Below are positions 27,421 to 36,168 of a stretch of DNA of 49,706 nucleotides, piece after piece. Both the position numbers and the translations under genes were made by a program. The notes under the pieces were generated by a model. The model made no database searches and was not told the origin of the DNA. It saw only the letters and a program-made list of their open reading frames with translations. The number at the start of each line of letters is the position of its first letter. Positions within the stretch are counted from its first letter, which is position 1. Source of the DNA: Gammaproteobacteria bacterium RIFCSPHIGHO2_12_FULL_45_12. GTDB lineage: Bacteria; Pseudomonadota; Gammaproteobacteria; DSM-16500. The stretch lies in assembly GCA_001801665.1 (NCBI GenBank), contig MGYH01000015.1, forward strand, positions 7,391 to 57,096. Direction: 5' to 3'.

Positions 27421-27607
27421 GTTATCTCCTTCATTAACAAGATAGAAACTGGTTTAAAACTGACGCGCTCAAGTACGATAGGCATTTCTATCATTAAATA
27501 CTTCAGCACGCAACGATGCCATCCACCGCACGCAATCAGGTACAAGTGTCAGCGATTATTGCTAGATAAAAACTTCGCACATCGAGCATCCCGATTAGCT
27601 TTTTGGC

Positions 27608-27636
27608 TTGTTTAGCTTAAAAAATTACTGTATATT
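27608..27636 (+). promoter_or_regulatory. Candidate sigma-70 promoter for the small secreted protein gene
   Basis: TTGTTT (27608-27613) and TATATT (27631-27636) are separated by 17 bases, about 60 bases upstream of the start at 27698. The -10 matches consensus at five of six positions; the -35 is weaker. The surrounding DNA is AT-rich. Confidence 0.45.
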
Positions 27637-27697
27637 GCAGATCGCTCAATTTTAATTAAAAATTAAACACATTTTCACAGTATTGCGGAGGCCGCTT

Positions 27698-27907
27698 ATG
27701 TCCAAAAAATTAATACAAGGGTTAATGTCAGTTTCCTTTTGTCTGGTTTTACTCGCAGGCCCCATCAGTGCCCAGGCCTATTGGCGTCACGGGATATGGA
27801 TCCCCAATCATCACCGGGTACGCGTTTGCAAAGTCACCCCCGCTCACCGTGGCATTCATGGCCGCTGGTATCCACGACACACTGATTGCTTTTTCCGGTA
27901 CGTTTAG
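27698..27907 (+). CDS. Small exported basic protein
   Basis: The ORF can start at a TTG (27683), but the ATG at 27698 has GGAG 7 bases upstream and gives a clean signal peptide (MSKKLIQGLMSVSFCLVLLA ... AQA, cut before YW). The mature part is ~40 residues, rich in His, Arg and Trp (YWRHGIWIPNHHRVRVC, GIHGRWYPRHTDC) with two cysteines that could pair. Function is unknown; small exported proteins with repeated W-x-x-G-x-W-like motifs are widespread in Proteobacteria, but I cannot place this one. Confidence 0.7.
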   Translation: MSKKLIQGLMSVSFCLVLLAGPISAQAYWRHGIWIPNHHRVRVCKVTPAHRGIHGRWYPRHTDCFFRYV

Positions 27908-28020
27908 TCCCTCCTCATCCGAAGGGCGGTTGTCCTCTTTTCAGGCGGGCTAGACGCAACGACATGTCTAGCCATCGCCCTTTCGCAAGGCTTTGAATGC
28001 CATGCGCTCAGTTTCGGTTA

Positions 28021-28056
28021 AAGGAAGCCTTCCCGCGTTTTTAGCGGGAATGGCTG
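28021..28056. repeat. Solo right end of R1
   Basis: The stretch AAGGAAGCCTTCCCGCG through AGCGGGAATGGCTG is identical to the right end of R1 copies b and c except for loop length. No left end or target duplication is visible. The rest of the gap 27908-28329 shows no convincing gene; a 146-codon frame across it (27993-28433) includes the repeat and overlaps the real gene at 28330 in another frame, so it is rejected. Confidence 0.8.
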
Positions 28057-28329
28057 TGCGCACTACGTCAACGTGGATTGCAGGAAGCCAATATCATGGA
28101 TCCCACCCGATATATTGCGTGTTAGCAACACGCTCAATCAGCGCCATTCCCCATAAAATGGTATCTGGCGCACCGGTACATCACAAAAAAACCTGTCATG
28201 CCCGCGGCTATTGCCATGAAACAAGACGTTTTCAACGTCTGCGCCTTATCTCTCCGCCCTTAATGGCTAAGTTTTACGGCACATGTGATATAATGGCATG
28301 TGATATTATAATAAAAAAAGGACGATGCC

Positions 28330-28623
28330 ATGCAGTTAAGCATGATAAAAATAGGTCTTTTCAGCCTGTTATTGAGCCTTCCGCTTATCTCAATGGCCAA
28401 ACCCTTTTTGGGTCACCCAGACCCTGTCATTAAAAAACCGCATGCAGCTCAACACTCAAAACGCCACAACCCATATCACCCCAAAGGGCGAGAAGATCGG
28501 CGGCATTCAAGACCTTATCAAGCCGCACCAAAAGCCTCGCGATATACCACGCAGCCTTATGACTATGATATGAGATCAGCCGATGACAACCCCAATCTAT
28601 ATCGGGATTTACAAATTAATTAA
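28330..28623 (+). CDS. Small exported basic protein, His/Pro-rich
   Basis: A 97-residue product with a signal peptide (MQLSMIKIGLFSLLLSLPLI ... SMA, cut before KP). The mature part is hydrophilic and rich in His, Lys, Arg, Pro and Tyr (KKPHAAQHSKRHNPYHPKG, EDRRHSRPYQ), ending in an acidic DDNPNLYRDLQIN. AAAGGA lies 8 bases before the ATG; a second ATG at 28342 is also possible. Function unknown. Together with 27698-27907 it makes two small basic secreted proteins within 1 kb. Confidence 0.7.
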   Translation: MQLSMIKIGLFSLLLSLPLISMAKPFLGHPDPVIKKPHAAQHSKRHNPYHPKGREDRRHSRPYQAAPKASRYTTQPYDYDMRSADDNPNLYRDLQIN

Positions 28624-28716
28624 GGCCAGCCATTCACTGCCTGTTCTGTTTAAACTTTATATTTAGACGCTTCAGCGTTATGCTACTGACCTCGCTTAAA
28701 AAAAACCGGAACAAGC

Positions 28717-30195
28717 ATGTCAGCTTATTTACTTGCCATCGACCAGGGAACCACCAATAGCCGCGCCATCATCTTCAACCAGCAAGGTCAGGCAGTGAGC
28801 CAGCATGAGCTTCCCTTGCAACCATCTTTTCCTAACCCGGGCTGGGTGGAACAAAATGCCAATGACATGTTTCATCACTCGCTTGCTTGCTGCACACGCG
28901 CCATTCAGCAATTAAACATTTCGCCTTCCGCCATTCTGGGCATTGGCCTTTCCAATCAGCGTGAAACCACCATTATTTGGGATAAAAAAACTGGCGAACC
29001 CATTTACCCTGCCATTGTCTGGCAAGATCGCCGCACCAGTGAATTTTGCAAACGTCTGTCAACCCCCCGCACTGTCATAGATATTCAGCAAAAAACGGGC
29101 TTAATCATTGATCCTTATTTTTCTGCCTCCAAAATCATCTGGCTGCTTGATCATGTGGCTGGTGCACGCCAAAAAGCTGAACGCGGCGAACTATTATTTG
29201 GCACAGTAGACACCTTTCTCATCTGGAAATTCACACAAGGGAAATCCCATGTCACCGATGCCAGCAATGCCTCACGCACCCTGTTATTCAACTTGCATAC
29301 GCAAACGTGGGATCAGGACATCTTATCGCAACTGAATATCCCCGCCTCCCTGCTGCCCACCGTGCTTGATAATGCCGCCGATTTTGGCAAGACAGCAGCC
29401 CACTTTTTGGGCGCGAGCATTCCCATTGCGGGTGTCGCGGGTGACCAGCAGGCCGCGACCATTGGTCAGGCATGCTTTCAGCCTGGGATGATTAAGGCAA
29501 CTTATGGTACTGGCGGTTTCATCTTATTAAATACCGGACATGAAATCACCCATAGCAACCGCCTGGTTTCAACCATTGCCTACCGGCTCAAACAACAAGT
29601 CACCTTTGGCATTGAAGGCAGCATTTTTTCCGCTGGGGCCACCATCAAGTGGCTGCGTGACACCCTGCAACTGATACACTCGACCAGTGAATTAGCCGCT
29701 ATGGCAGCGAGCATCCCCAATACGGCTGGCGTCTATCTGGTGCCCGCTTTCACCGGACTCGGCGCGCCTTACTGGGACCCTGAGGCACGCGGCGCCATTT
29801 TAGGACTCACCCGCAATAGTGATCGCAAGCACATTGTGCGTGCTGGCATGGAAAGTGTCTGTTACCAGACACGCGATTTAATTGAAACCATGACCCGCAA
29901 ACACACGGATGCCATTAAAATATTGCGCGTTGATGGCGGCATGGCAGTGAATGACTGGCTATTACAATTTTTAGCAGACATGCTGGACATTGAAGTGCAA
30001 CGTCCCGTTTGCATTGAAACCAGCGCGCTTGGCGCGGCTTATCTGGCAGGACTGCAAACAGGCATTTATCAATCTCTGGAAGAAATTGCCCAACTCTGGA
30101 AAGTCGAAAAAAGTTTTATCCCCAACATGAAAAATACAATAAGAGCAGACTATTACGCAGGCTGGAAAAATGCCGTCCATAAAGTATTAACTTAG
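28717..30195 (+). CDS. glpK: Glycerol kinase
   Basis: GlpK phosphorylates glycerol to sn-glycerol-3-phosphate. The 492-residue protein of the FGGY family begins MSAYLLAIDQGTTNSRAIIF (phosphate-binding DQGTTNSR), with LSNQRETTIIWDKKTGEP, AIVWQDRRT, the glycerol-binding Asp in GVAGDQQAATIGQACF, the FGGY signature region GGFILLNTG and C-terminal VDGGMAVNDWLLQFLADMLD. No glpF or glpD is adjacent. It is convergent with the LysR gene 30208-31071 with 12 bases between stops. Confidence 0.96.
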   Translation: MSAYLLAIDQGTTNSRAIIFNQQGQAVSQHELPLQPSFPNPGWVEQNANDMFHHSLACCTRAIQQLNISPSAILGIGLSNQRETTIIWDKKTGEPIYPAIVWQDRRTSEFCKRLSTPRTVIDIQQKTGLIIDPYFSASKIIWLLDHVAGARQKAERGELLFGTVDTFLIWKFTQGKSHVTDASNASRTLLFNLHTQTWDQDILSQLNIPASLLPTVLDNAADFGKTAAHFLGASIPIAGVAGDQQAATIGQACFQPGMIKATYGTGGFILLNTGHEITHSNRLVSTIAYRLKQQVTFGIEGSIFSAGATIKWLRDTLQLIHSTSELAAMAASIPNTAGVYLVPAFTGLGAPYWDPEARGAILGLTRNSDRKHIVRAGMESVCYQTRDLIETMTRKHTDAIKILRVDGGMAVNDWLLQFLADMLDIEVQRPVCIETSALGAAYLAGLQTGIYQSLEEIAQLWKVEKSFIPNMKNTIRADYYAGWKNAVHKVLT

Positions 30196-30207
30196 GCACC
30201 GTCAAGC

Positions 30208-31071
30208 TTAAGATATCGCCTGAATCAGCGCCGTAAAATAGCCAGGTGGTTCAGGCCGCTTGTACCAGGCAAGCGCGAGCGCATTTTCATATATTTCACC
30301 CTGATTCAATATATGTAATTGTCCTTGTGACACATAAGGCGCACTAAACTCAGCCGTTAACACGCCATAACCAGACCCCGCGACCAGCATCATGGCCATG
30401 GCATCCGTACGGTTAACATAATGCCTGTCATGGCGCGCCCCTTCAATCAGGCCATAATGCCGCAAATAATTAAAAGTCATTTCATCTGACGCATCATAAT
30501 CAATAATACGCTCTTCCCCAATAATCGCTTGTAATGAACGATGTTTCCAGGCTTTCGTACAAACCAGTACATAACGTTCAGGTGCCAGCACTTTATATTC
30601 CATTTCAGGCATCACCGCTTCTCGCTCGAGAATCGCAAACTGGCACTCGCCAACGCGCAACAACTGCACCTTATCTTCAATATCATTGATATTAAACGTT
30701 AACAATAAATTGGGGTATGTCGTCATTAAAGGTAAACAGTGATGAATAACACGTGAGTTCATGACGCTTGTTGGCCCTGCAATCACCATGCGTATCGTGG
30801 TATCGACTGCCGCGCCGGTGATACTCGCTAGCGTCTCGCCTTCTAATTCACTGACAGAAAAACAATAACGTAACAACGCCTGTCCCTCAGACGTCAACCT
30901 CATGCCGGCTCGGGTACGCACAAACAGCGTTGTTTTAAGCCTTGCTTCCAGCACACGAATGCGCTGTGTCACCGCTGTTTGAGTCATGTGGATGGCGCGG
31001 GCGGCGGCATGCACCGTTTTATGCTCGGCAATGGCCATAAACGCCTGTAGCTGAGGGCTCATTAAACTCAT
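30208..31071 (-). CDS. LysR-family transcriptional regulator, ArgP-like
   Basis: The 287-residue protein has an N-terminal winged helix (LQAFMAIAEHKTVHAAARAI, HMTQTAVTQRIRVLEARLKT, LFVRTRAGMRLTSEGQALL) and a LysR effector-binding domain (IRMVIAGPTSVMNSRVIHHCLP ...). The 'MTQTAVTQRI' recognition helix resembles ArgP/LysG, regulators of basic amino acid export and metabolism. It is divergent from the APC permease at 31349, with an R1 element in the shared upstream region, so control of that transporter is plausible but inferred. Confidence 0.88.
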   Translation of the reverse strand: MSLMSPQLQAFMAIAEHKTVHAAARAIHMTQTAVTQRIRVLEARLKTTLFVRTRAGMRLTSEGQALLRYCFSVSELEGETLASITGAAVDTTIRMVIAGPTSVMNSRVIHHCLPLMTTYPNLLLTFNINDIEDKVQLLRVGECQFAILEREAVMPEMEYKVLAPERYVLVCTKAWKHRSLQAIIGEERIIDYDASDEMTFNYLRHYGLIEGARHDRHYVNRTDAMAMMLVAGSGYGVLTAEFSAPYVSQGQLHILNQGEIYENALALAWYKRPEPPGYFTALIQAIS

Positions 31072-31166
31072 TTATTTTCATCACTTTTAATATTTAATTC
31101 ATTATATTTTGACATAAAAATAGCCGATAATGCAAAAAAATTGATAAAAAAACCAAGTAAATCAAT

Positions 31167-31310
31167 CAGCGATTCCCGCTGAACATTTCGCGATGGGGGA
31201 TTCCAAAGGGGGAGATTGCGGTTCTCCCCCTTTTGGTGCAAGCAAAAGCGTGGCTTTTGCGCAGCATCAAAACAAGGAAGCCTTCCCGCGTTTTTTAGCG
31301 GGAATGGCTG
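31167..31310. mobile_element. R1 MITE-like element, copy b (144 bp)
   Basis: This is the cleanest R1 copy. The left end CAGCGATTCCCGCT and right end AGCGGGAATGGCTG are inverted repeats. A perfect 9-bp direct duplication TAAATCAAT flanks it (31158-31166 and 31311-31319). The interior contains an inverted pair (GGGGGAGATTGCGGTTCTCCCCC) and GCAAAAGCG/TGCTTTTGC-like arms. It lies in the divergent intergenic region between the LysR regulator and the APC permease and so separates or contributes promoter elements. Confidence 0.9.
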
Positions 31311-31348
31311 TAAATCAATTAACAACCCAAAACGAGTGACGCCTAACC

Positions 31349-32776
31349 ATGAAAACACCGACTTTCCCTCTCAAAATGACCACCACCGCGTTAGTACTCT
31401 TAATTGTCGGTGCCATTGACAGCATCCGGAATTTACCCACAACGGCTTTATTTGGCGGCTCACTGATCTTCTTTTTCACCCTGTCGGCCCTCCTGTTTCT
31501 CATACCAACCGCCCTAATCTCAGCACAACTTACCTCACTCAAAACCGATAAAAGCGGCATTTATCATTGGACCAGGCTAGCCTTTGGGGAAAAATTTGCC
31601 TTTTTTTCCGTATGGTTACAATGGGTTAACACCATGGTGTGGTTTCCAACCATTCTGTCGTTTATTGTCGGCACCGCCACCTACTTCATTGACCCTCAAT
31701 TGGCTCAAAACAAAGCATTCCTGATCACGGCGATTTTATCCGTCTTTTGGACCATGACGCTGATCAATCTAAAGGGGGTCAAAACATCCGCCGCCTTTGC
31801 GAATCTTTGCTCGCTCTTTGGCATGGTCATTCCTATGCTTTGCATTATCGGCATGGCGGCCTTATGGGTCATCCTAGGCAAACCCCTGCAAATTGCCTTT
31901 ACAACCGAAAGCTTAATCCCCTCCCTCACGCACTCTGCCAACTGGATTTCCCTGACTGCCATCATGACCTCCTTTCTGGGGATTGAATTAGCCACGGTCC
32001 ATCTTAAAGACGTGGATCAACCCCAAAAAACCTTCCCCAGAGCTTTATATTTTTCAGTGATCGGCATTCTCTCCACCATGGTGCTAGGGTCACTCGCCAT
32101 CGCGCTCATCTTGCCTAAAGACCAAATCAGCCTTGTCAATGGCATGATGCAAGCTTTCTCCAATTTATTCGCCGCTTATCATTTAAGCTTTATGACACCG
32201 ATCATGACCGTGATGCTGCTGGTGGGCAGTCTGGGCGGCATGGTGAGCTGGATTATCTCGCCCGCCAAAGGATTATTACAAGCCGCGCAAAGCGGTTACC
32301 TCCCCCCGCTTCTTTCTCATGAAAATAAACATGGCGCGCCCAGCCACTTATTAATTGGACAAGCCGTGCTTGTCTCACTCATTTGTTTAGCGTTTTTGTT
32401 CATGCCCAGTGTCAATGGCTCCTATTGGCTGCTCTCTGACCTAAGCACCGAGCTTTACATGCTCATGTACATCATCATGTTTTTAGCCGCATTACGCTTA
32501 AAGGGAAGACACCCCACTTTAGCCAATGCGTTTGTTATTCCAGGCGGCGTCCTCGGCACCACCGTTGTCGCATTAACGGGATTACTGGGTTCATTGGTGA
32601 CGATTGTGGTTGGCTTTATTCCACCTCAGGGCATCAACACGGGCGGCAGCCTGCATTATGAAACCTTGTTTTGTACTGGCTTGATCGCCATGATCGTGCC
32701 AGCCAGCCTGTTTTATATTTACAAAGCTTTCAAACAAGATGATTTGATAAATTCAGGACAATGTAGGGTGGATTAG
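31349..32776 (+). CDS. APC-superfamily amino acid permease / antiporter
   Basis: A 475-residue protein with about 12 hydrophobic segments. The N-terminus (VGAIDSIRNLPTTALFGGSL) resembles the glutamate/GABA antiporter-like (GadC/YjeM-type) branch of the APC superfamily. Substrate cannot be read from the sequence. The C-terminus is altered by an R2 repeat: the last residues QCRVD and the TAG stop lie inside GTAGGGTGGATTAG (32763-32776), so the native tail was probably replaced when the repeat arrived. The ATG lacks a good ribosome binding site. It is divergent from the LysR gene. Confidence 0.85.
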   Translation: MKTPTFPLKMTTTALVLLIVGAIDSIRNLPTTALFGGSLIFFFTLSALLFLIPTALISAQLTSLKTDKSGIYHWTRLAFGEKFAFFSVWLQWVNTMVWFPTILSFIVGTATYFIDPQLAQNKAFLITAILSVFWTMTLINLKGVKTSAAFANLCSLFGMVIPMLCIIGMAALWVILGKPLQIAFTTESLIPSLTHSANWISLTAIMTSFLGIELATVHLKDVDQPQKTFPRALYFSVIGILSTMVLGSLAIALILPKDQISLVNGMMQAFSNLFAAYHLSFMTPIMTVMLLVGSLGGMVSWIISPAKGLLQAAQSGYLPPLLSHENKHGAPSHLLIGQAVLVSLICLAFLFMPSVNGSYWLLSDLSTELYMLMYIIMFLAALRLKGRHPTLANAFVIPGGVLGTTVVALTGLLGSLVTIVVGFIPPQGINTGGSLHYETLFCTGLIAMIVPASLFYIYKAFKQDDLINSGQCRVD

Positions 32777-32852
32777 GCGTTTTTTGCCGTAATCCACCAA
32801 CCTCAGGACAATGTAGGGTGGATTAGGCGTTTTTTGCCGTAATCCACCAACT
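32753..32852. repeat. R2 tandem pair, 50-bp period
   Basis: Two direct copies of a 50-base unit, TCAGGACAATGTAGGGTGGA through the complement ATCCACCAAC (32753-32802 and 32803-32852). Each unit is an internal inverted repeat, GGTGGATTAGGCG / GCCGTAATCCACC, that can form a hairpin. The first unit overlaps the 3' end of the APC permease gene. Confidence 0.88.
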
Positions 32853-32861
32853 TAATGTTCG

Positions 32862-34064
32862 TTATCGCTTTTTAAGTTCAACCTGATTAACCGGCAAGGG
32901 CAATGCTTTTCCTTGCTCAATCAAATTTGAAATAAACACGTCTGTCTGGCTAGATGACTTAAAAAATAGTGCTTGCCATCGTGCGCCAAACAATCCTAGG
33001 CTATTACATAAAATAGCCCTCGGTGTCCAATCAGAAACACCGCTCCATTGTTTATCTCCTAAAAAGGTTTCTATCCATTCACCCACATTCACGGCGGCTG
33101 GATAGACTTCAAATGCCTTGGATTGAAGCATACCCATCAGCTGGCTTAACACCGCTAATTTCAAACGCGCTGTATACCAAAAAACGCCTGATGACAAGCA
33201 TTGCATTTGCCCTGATATTGCCATACACATTTCATCAAGCGGCATGGTCCCCGTTTGATTGGACACCCATTCAAATTGCTTTTCCCATCCGGCTTCCAGT
33301 GATTCAAGTGCTGGCTGCATTTCACCCTGAATGCGGTAAATATCAATCAGCAACTGCTCCATCAATTGTAACGAGGACATAATGGATAAGTGGCCATGCT
33401 GATTGAAACGCTGGCATGAAAAACAATTTTCTGGTAACACGCCATTTTCGGGTGCGACAATGGCATCCTGCCCAGCCGTGTAATAACAATATTTTGCGTC
33501 AGACTGCTTGATACCAGCCGCAAGCTCCTCCAAAAAATCACTTTTCTCCTGCATTTGCCTGACTGATTCAGACCAGAAAGTGAATGGCGGCAACGCTAAG
33601 TGCGACCCCTTAAAAGGCGAGCAAATTCCCATGACCGCAAGCACCCTTATCCCTGCTTGACGTGATAAATTCACCTCAAAATACGCAGCCACCGCACCAC
33701 CTCGTGAATGCCCCATCAAGATGACATCACGATGCGGGTTAAGCGAAATTTTATTTTTTAATTGATTAGCGAATGAAGGAATGCCGCACCCAAAACCGCG
33801 AGAATGAAACGAAATCAAATGAATCGCTGCGACGGATGACGGCAAGCAACCCAAAATACCCCTAGCCACTTCAACAAAAGCACCTACCCTATCGGCCGTA
33901 CCATGGATACAATAAATGGCGATACCCGCGTCATCTGGCCCTGCTGGCTCAAAGTTTGGATTTTGAAACGTGATATCCTCACCCTTCGTCATCAACCACT
34001 GGTAACTGTGCGTGACAATACCAGACACACTAGACCACCCTGTTTGCATGGTGCGTGCCTCCAT
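32862..34064 (-). CDS. Lipase-like alpha/beta-hydrolase with C-terminal extension
   Basis: The 400-residue protein has the oxyanion-strand motif IAIYCIHGTADRVG, the nucleophile elbow LMGHSRGGAVAA (Ser120), a likely acid in YTAGQDAIVAPENG and a likely His in RFNQHGHLSIM, so the hydrolase core spans ~residues 45-245. Residues ~250-400 form an extra helical domain with no recognised family. There is no signal peptide. AAAGGAG lies 6 bases before the ATG. Substrate unknown; cytosolic enzymes or secreted effectors with lipase folds are both possible in this type of organism. Confidence 0.8.
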   Translation of the reverse strand: MEARTMQTGWSSVSGIVTHSYQWLMTKGEDITFQNPNFEPAGPDDAGIAIYCIHGTADRVGAFVEVARGILGCLPSSVAAIHLISFHSRGFGCGIPSFANQLKNKISLNPHRDVILMGHSRGGAVAAYFEVNLSRQAGIRVLAVMGICSPFKGSHLALPPFTFWSESVRQMQEKSDFLEELAAGIKQSDAKYCYYTAGQDAIVAPENGVLPENCFSCQRFNQHGHLSIMSSLQLMEQLLIDIYRIQGEMQPALESLEAGWEKQFEWVSNQTGTMPLDEMCMAISGQMQCLSSGVFWYTARLKLAVLSQLMGMLQSKAFEVYPAAVNVGEWIETFLGDKQWSGVSDWTPRAILCNSLGLFGARWQALFFKSSSQTDVFISNLIEQGKALPLPVNQVELKKR

Positions 34065-34209
34065 TCCATTCTCCTTTATTTATTTAACGCATAGCATGGC
34101 TTAACCTGTCGTTTATTGAAACAATTTTCCCTGCCGCGCCGCTCCTGATTCATTCTATGAAAACCTTATGTTAGTCTACGTTAAATTTTAACGAGGAATA
34201 ACCGCCGCA

Positions 34210-35883
34210 ATGAAAACAATCTGGCTTTATTTACTTCTCCTTCTTCCCTTTTCTACCAAAGCGGTCTCACCCCCTCCTGTTACCGCAAAACATGCCATGG
34301 TTGTGACCGACCAGGCATTGGCCTCTCAAGCCGGCCTTGCCATCTTAAAAGCAGGGGGCAATGCCGTTGATGCGGCGGTGGCCGTGGGTTATGCGCTTGC
34401 CGTGGTGAATCCTTGTTGTGGCAATATTGGCGGCGGCGGATTCATGCTGATACGCTATCCAAACGACAAAGCGGTTTTTCTCAACTTCCGTGAACGCGCG
34501 CCCCTTGCCGCCACCCCGACTCTCTTTTCAACGCATCCCGATGCGGAAAAATTAAGCCCTTACCTTTCAGTTGCGGTACCAGGCACCGTCCTTGGACTCG
34601 ATACGGCTTTAAGCCACTATGGCACCATGACACGCCAGCAAGTCATGGCACCTGCGATTAAACTGGCAGAACAAGGATTCATTTTGAGGCCTGGCGATGA
34701 CAAATACCTGACACAATTTACCGATGACTTTCGTCAACAACCGAATGTTGCCGCCATTTTTCTAAAACCGGATCTGACACCCTGGCAAGTGGGCGATCGA
34801 CTCATTCAAAAAGACCTTGCCGCCACGCTGAAACAAATTGCCCAACAGGGGCCCCGCGTATTTTATCGGGGTGATATCGCGCACCGCATTGTGAAAGCGA
34901 GTGAAACACAGGGCGGCATTCTGACACTGAATGATTTTAAACACTATTATGTTGAAGAGCGCAAACCCATCACCTGCCACTATCGGGGATATGCTATTTT
35001 ATCGTCACCCCCACCCAGCTCAGGCGGCACGACCCTGTGTGAAATCTTAAATATTCTGGAACATTATCCGTTAAGCACGGACGGGTTTCATACGGCAACC
35101 ACCATACACCACATGATAGAAGCCATGCGCTTTTCCTTTTATGACAGAAATAATAAACTGGGTGATCCGGATTTTGTTTCCAATCCCATTGCTCACCTGT
35201 TGTCAAAAAAGTATGCGGCGGCAATTTATCGGCGCATCAAGGAAAATCATAGGACACCGGCGAGTGAGTTTGGCACCATCACGCGCTCTCATGAAAAACA
35301 AAACACCACGCATTATTCCATTATCGACAAAGAGGGTAACGCGGTTGCGGTCACCTATACCATCAATGGTGCGTTTGGCGCGAAAGTCATAGCAGGGAAC
35401 ACGGGTTTTTTTCTCAATAACCAAATGGATGACTTTTCCAAAACACCGGGCATTGCCGACCCGAATGGCCTCGTTCAGAGCGACAAAAATAACATACAAT
35501 CGGGTAAACGACCTTTAAGCTCCATGGCGCCCACCATTATCACGCGCGATCATCAACTGTTTATGGTCACAGGCAGCCCTGGCGGGCCACGCATCATCAC
35601 CATCACACTGCAAACCATTTTAAACGTCATTGACTTTGGCATGACCATTCAGGAAGCCGTCGACGCGCCGCGTTTTCACCATCAATTTACACCGGATGCC
35701 GTTGACGTTGAACCATTCGTGTTTTCAACTGACACGAAAGACAAGTTGAGCAAAATGGGGTATCAGTTTACCCCCGTGAACCCGTGGGGGGCGGCAGAAG
35801 CGATCTATGTAGACCCACAAACCCGACAATTAAAGGGAGGATGTGACCATCGTCGTCCCGCAGGGGAAGCGGTAGGCTATTAG
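34210..35883 (+). CDS. ggt: Gamma-glutamyltransferase
   Basis: Ggt is a periplasmic enzyme that hydrolyses glutathione and other gamma-glutamyl compounds and self-cleaves into two subunits. The 557-residue precursor has a signal peptide (MKTIWLYLLLLLPFSTKA), large-subunit motifs AGGNAVDAAVAVGYAL and NIGGGGFMLI, the autoprocessing site where catalytic Thr366 begins TTHYSIIDKEGNAVAV, and the small-subunit motifs PLSSMAPTII and GSPGGPRI. Spacing between GAGGA and the ATG is long (~12 bases). Downstream lies a three-unit R2 array. Confidence 0.95.
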   Translation: MKTIWLYLLLLLPFSTKAVSPPPVTAKHAMVVTDQALASQAGLAILKAGGNAVDAAVAVGYALAVVNPCCGNIGGGGFMLIRYPNDKAVFLNFRERAPLAATPTLFSTHPDAEKLSPYLSVAVPGTVLGLDTALSHYGTMTRQQVMAPAIKLAEQGFILRPGDDKYLTQFTDDFRQQPNVAAIFLKPDLTPWQVGDRLIQKDLAATLKQIAQQGPRVFYRGDIAHRIVKASETQGGILTLNDFKHYYVEERKPITCHYRGYAILSSPPPSSGGTTLCEILNILEHYPLSTDGFHTATTIHHMIEAMRFSFYDRNNKLGDPDFVSNPIAHLLSKKYAAAIYRRIKENHRTPASEFGTITRSHEKQNTTHYSIIDKEGNAVAVTYTINGAFGAKVIAGNTGFFLNNQMDDFSKTPGIADPNGLVQSDKNNIQSGKRPLSSMAPTIITRDHQLFMVTGSPGGPRIITITLQTILNVIDFGMTIQEAVDAPRFHHQFTPDAVDVEPFVFSTDTKDKLSKMGYQFTPVNPWGAAEAIYVDPQTRQLKGGCDHRRPAGEAVGY

Positions 35884-35922
35884 GGTGTTGTCCGTTCTGA
35901 TGATGCTTATCAAAAAATTTAA

Positions 35923-36168
35923 CTGAATAACCTGACTGAGCCGCGAAATGTAGAAATGTAGGGTGGATTAGACGCGCTTTTAGCGTCGTAATCCACCAAT
36001 ATTGCTGAATTACCTGACTGACCCGCGAAATGTAGAAATGTAGGGTGGATTAGACGCGCTTTTAGCGTCGTAATCCACCAATATTGCTGAATTACCTGAC
36101 AGACCCGCGAAATATAGAAATGTAGGGTGGATTAGACGCGCTTTTAGCGTCGTAATCCACCAATATTT
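35923..36168. repeat. R2 tandem array, three 82-bp units
   Basis: Three direct units start at 35923, 36005 and 36087 (period 82). Each reads CTGAATTACCTGACTGACCC (with small variations), a short spacer, then GTAGGGTGGATTAGACGCGC and its inverted partner GCGTCGTAATCCACC. The units differ at only a few bases, which implies recent amplification. The third unit overlaps the 3' end of the convergent gene 36144-38378 and provides its stop codon. Confidence 0.93.

Noticed and set aside
27993..28433. 146-codon frame on the plus strand between the two small secreted protein genes
   Set aside because: It starts in a region with an R1 end, has unstructured, Cys/His/Arg-scattered composition and overlaps the real gene at 28330 in another frame, which has a signal peptide and ribosome binding site.
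31068..31358. 96-codon minus-strand frame upstream of the LysR gene
   Set aside because: Again a translation of R1 that overlaps the true starts of the LysR and permease genes.
35923..36168. Three 82-bp units considered as CRISPR or an origin iteron array
   Set aside because: The whole unit repeats, with no variable spacer; there is no DnaA-box cluster or replication gene nearby, and the core is the dispersed R2 palindrome.
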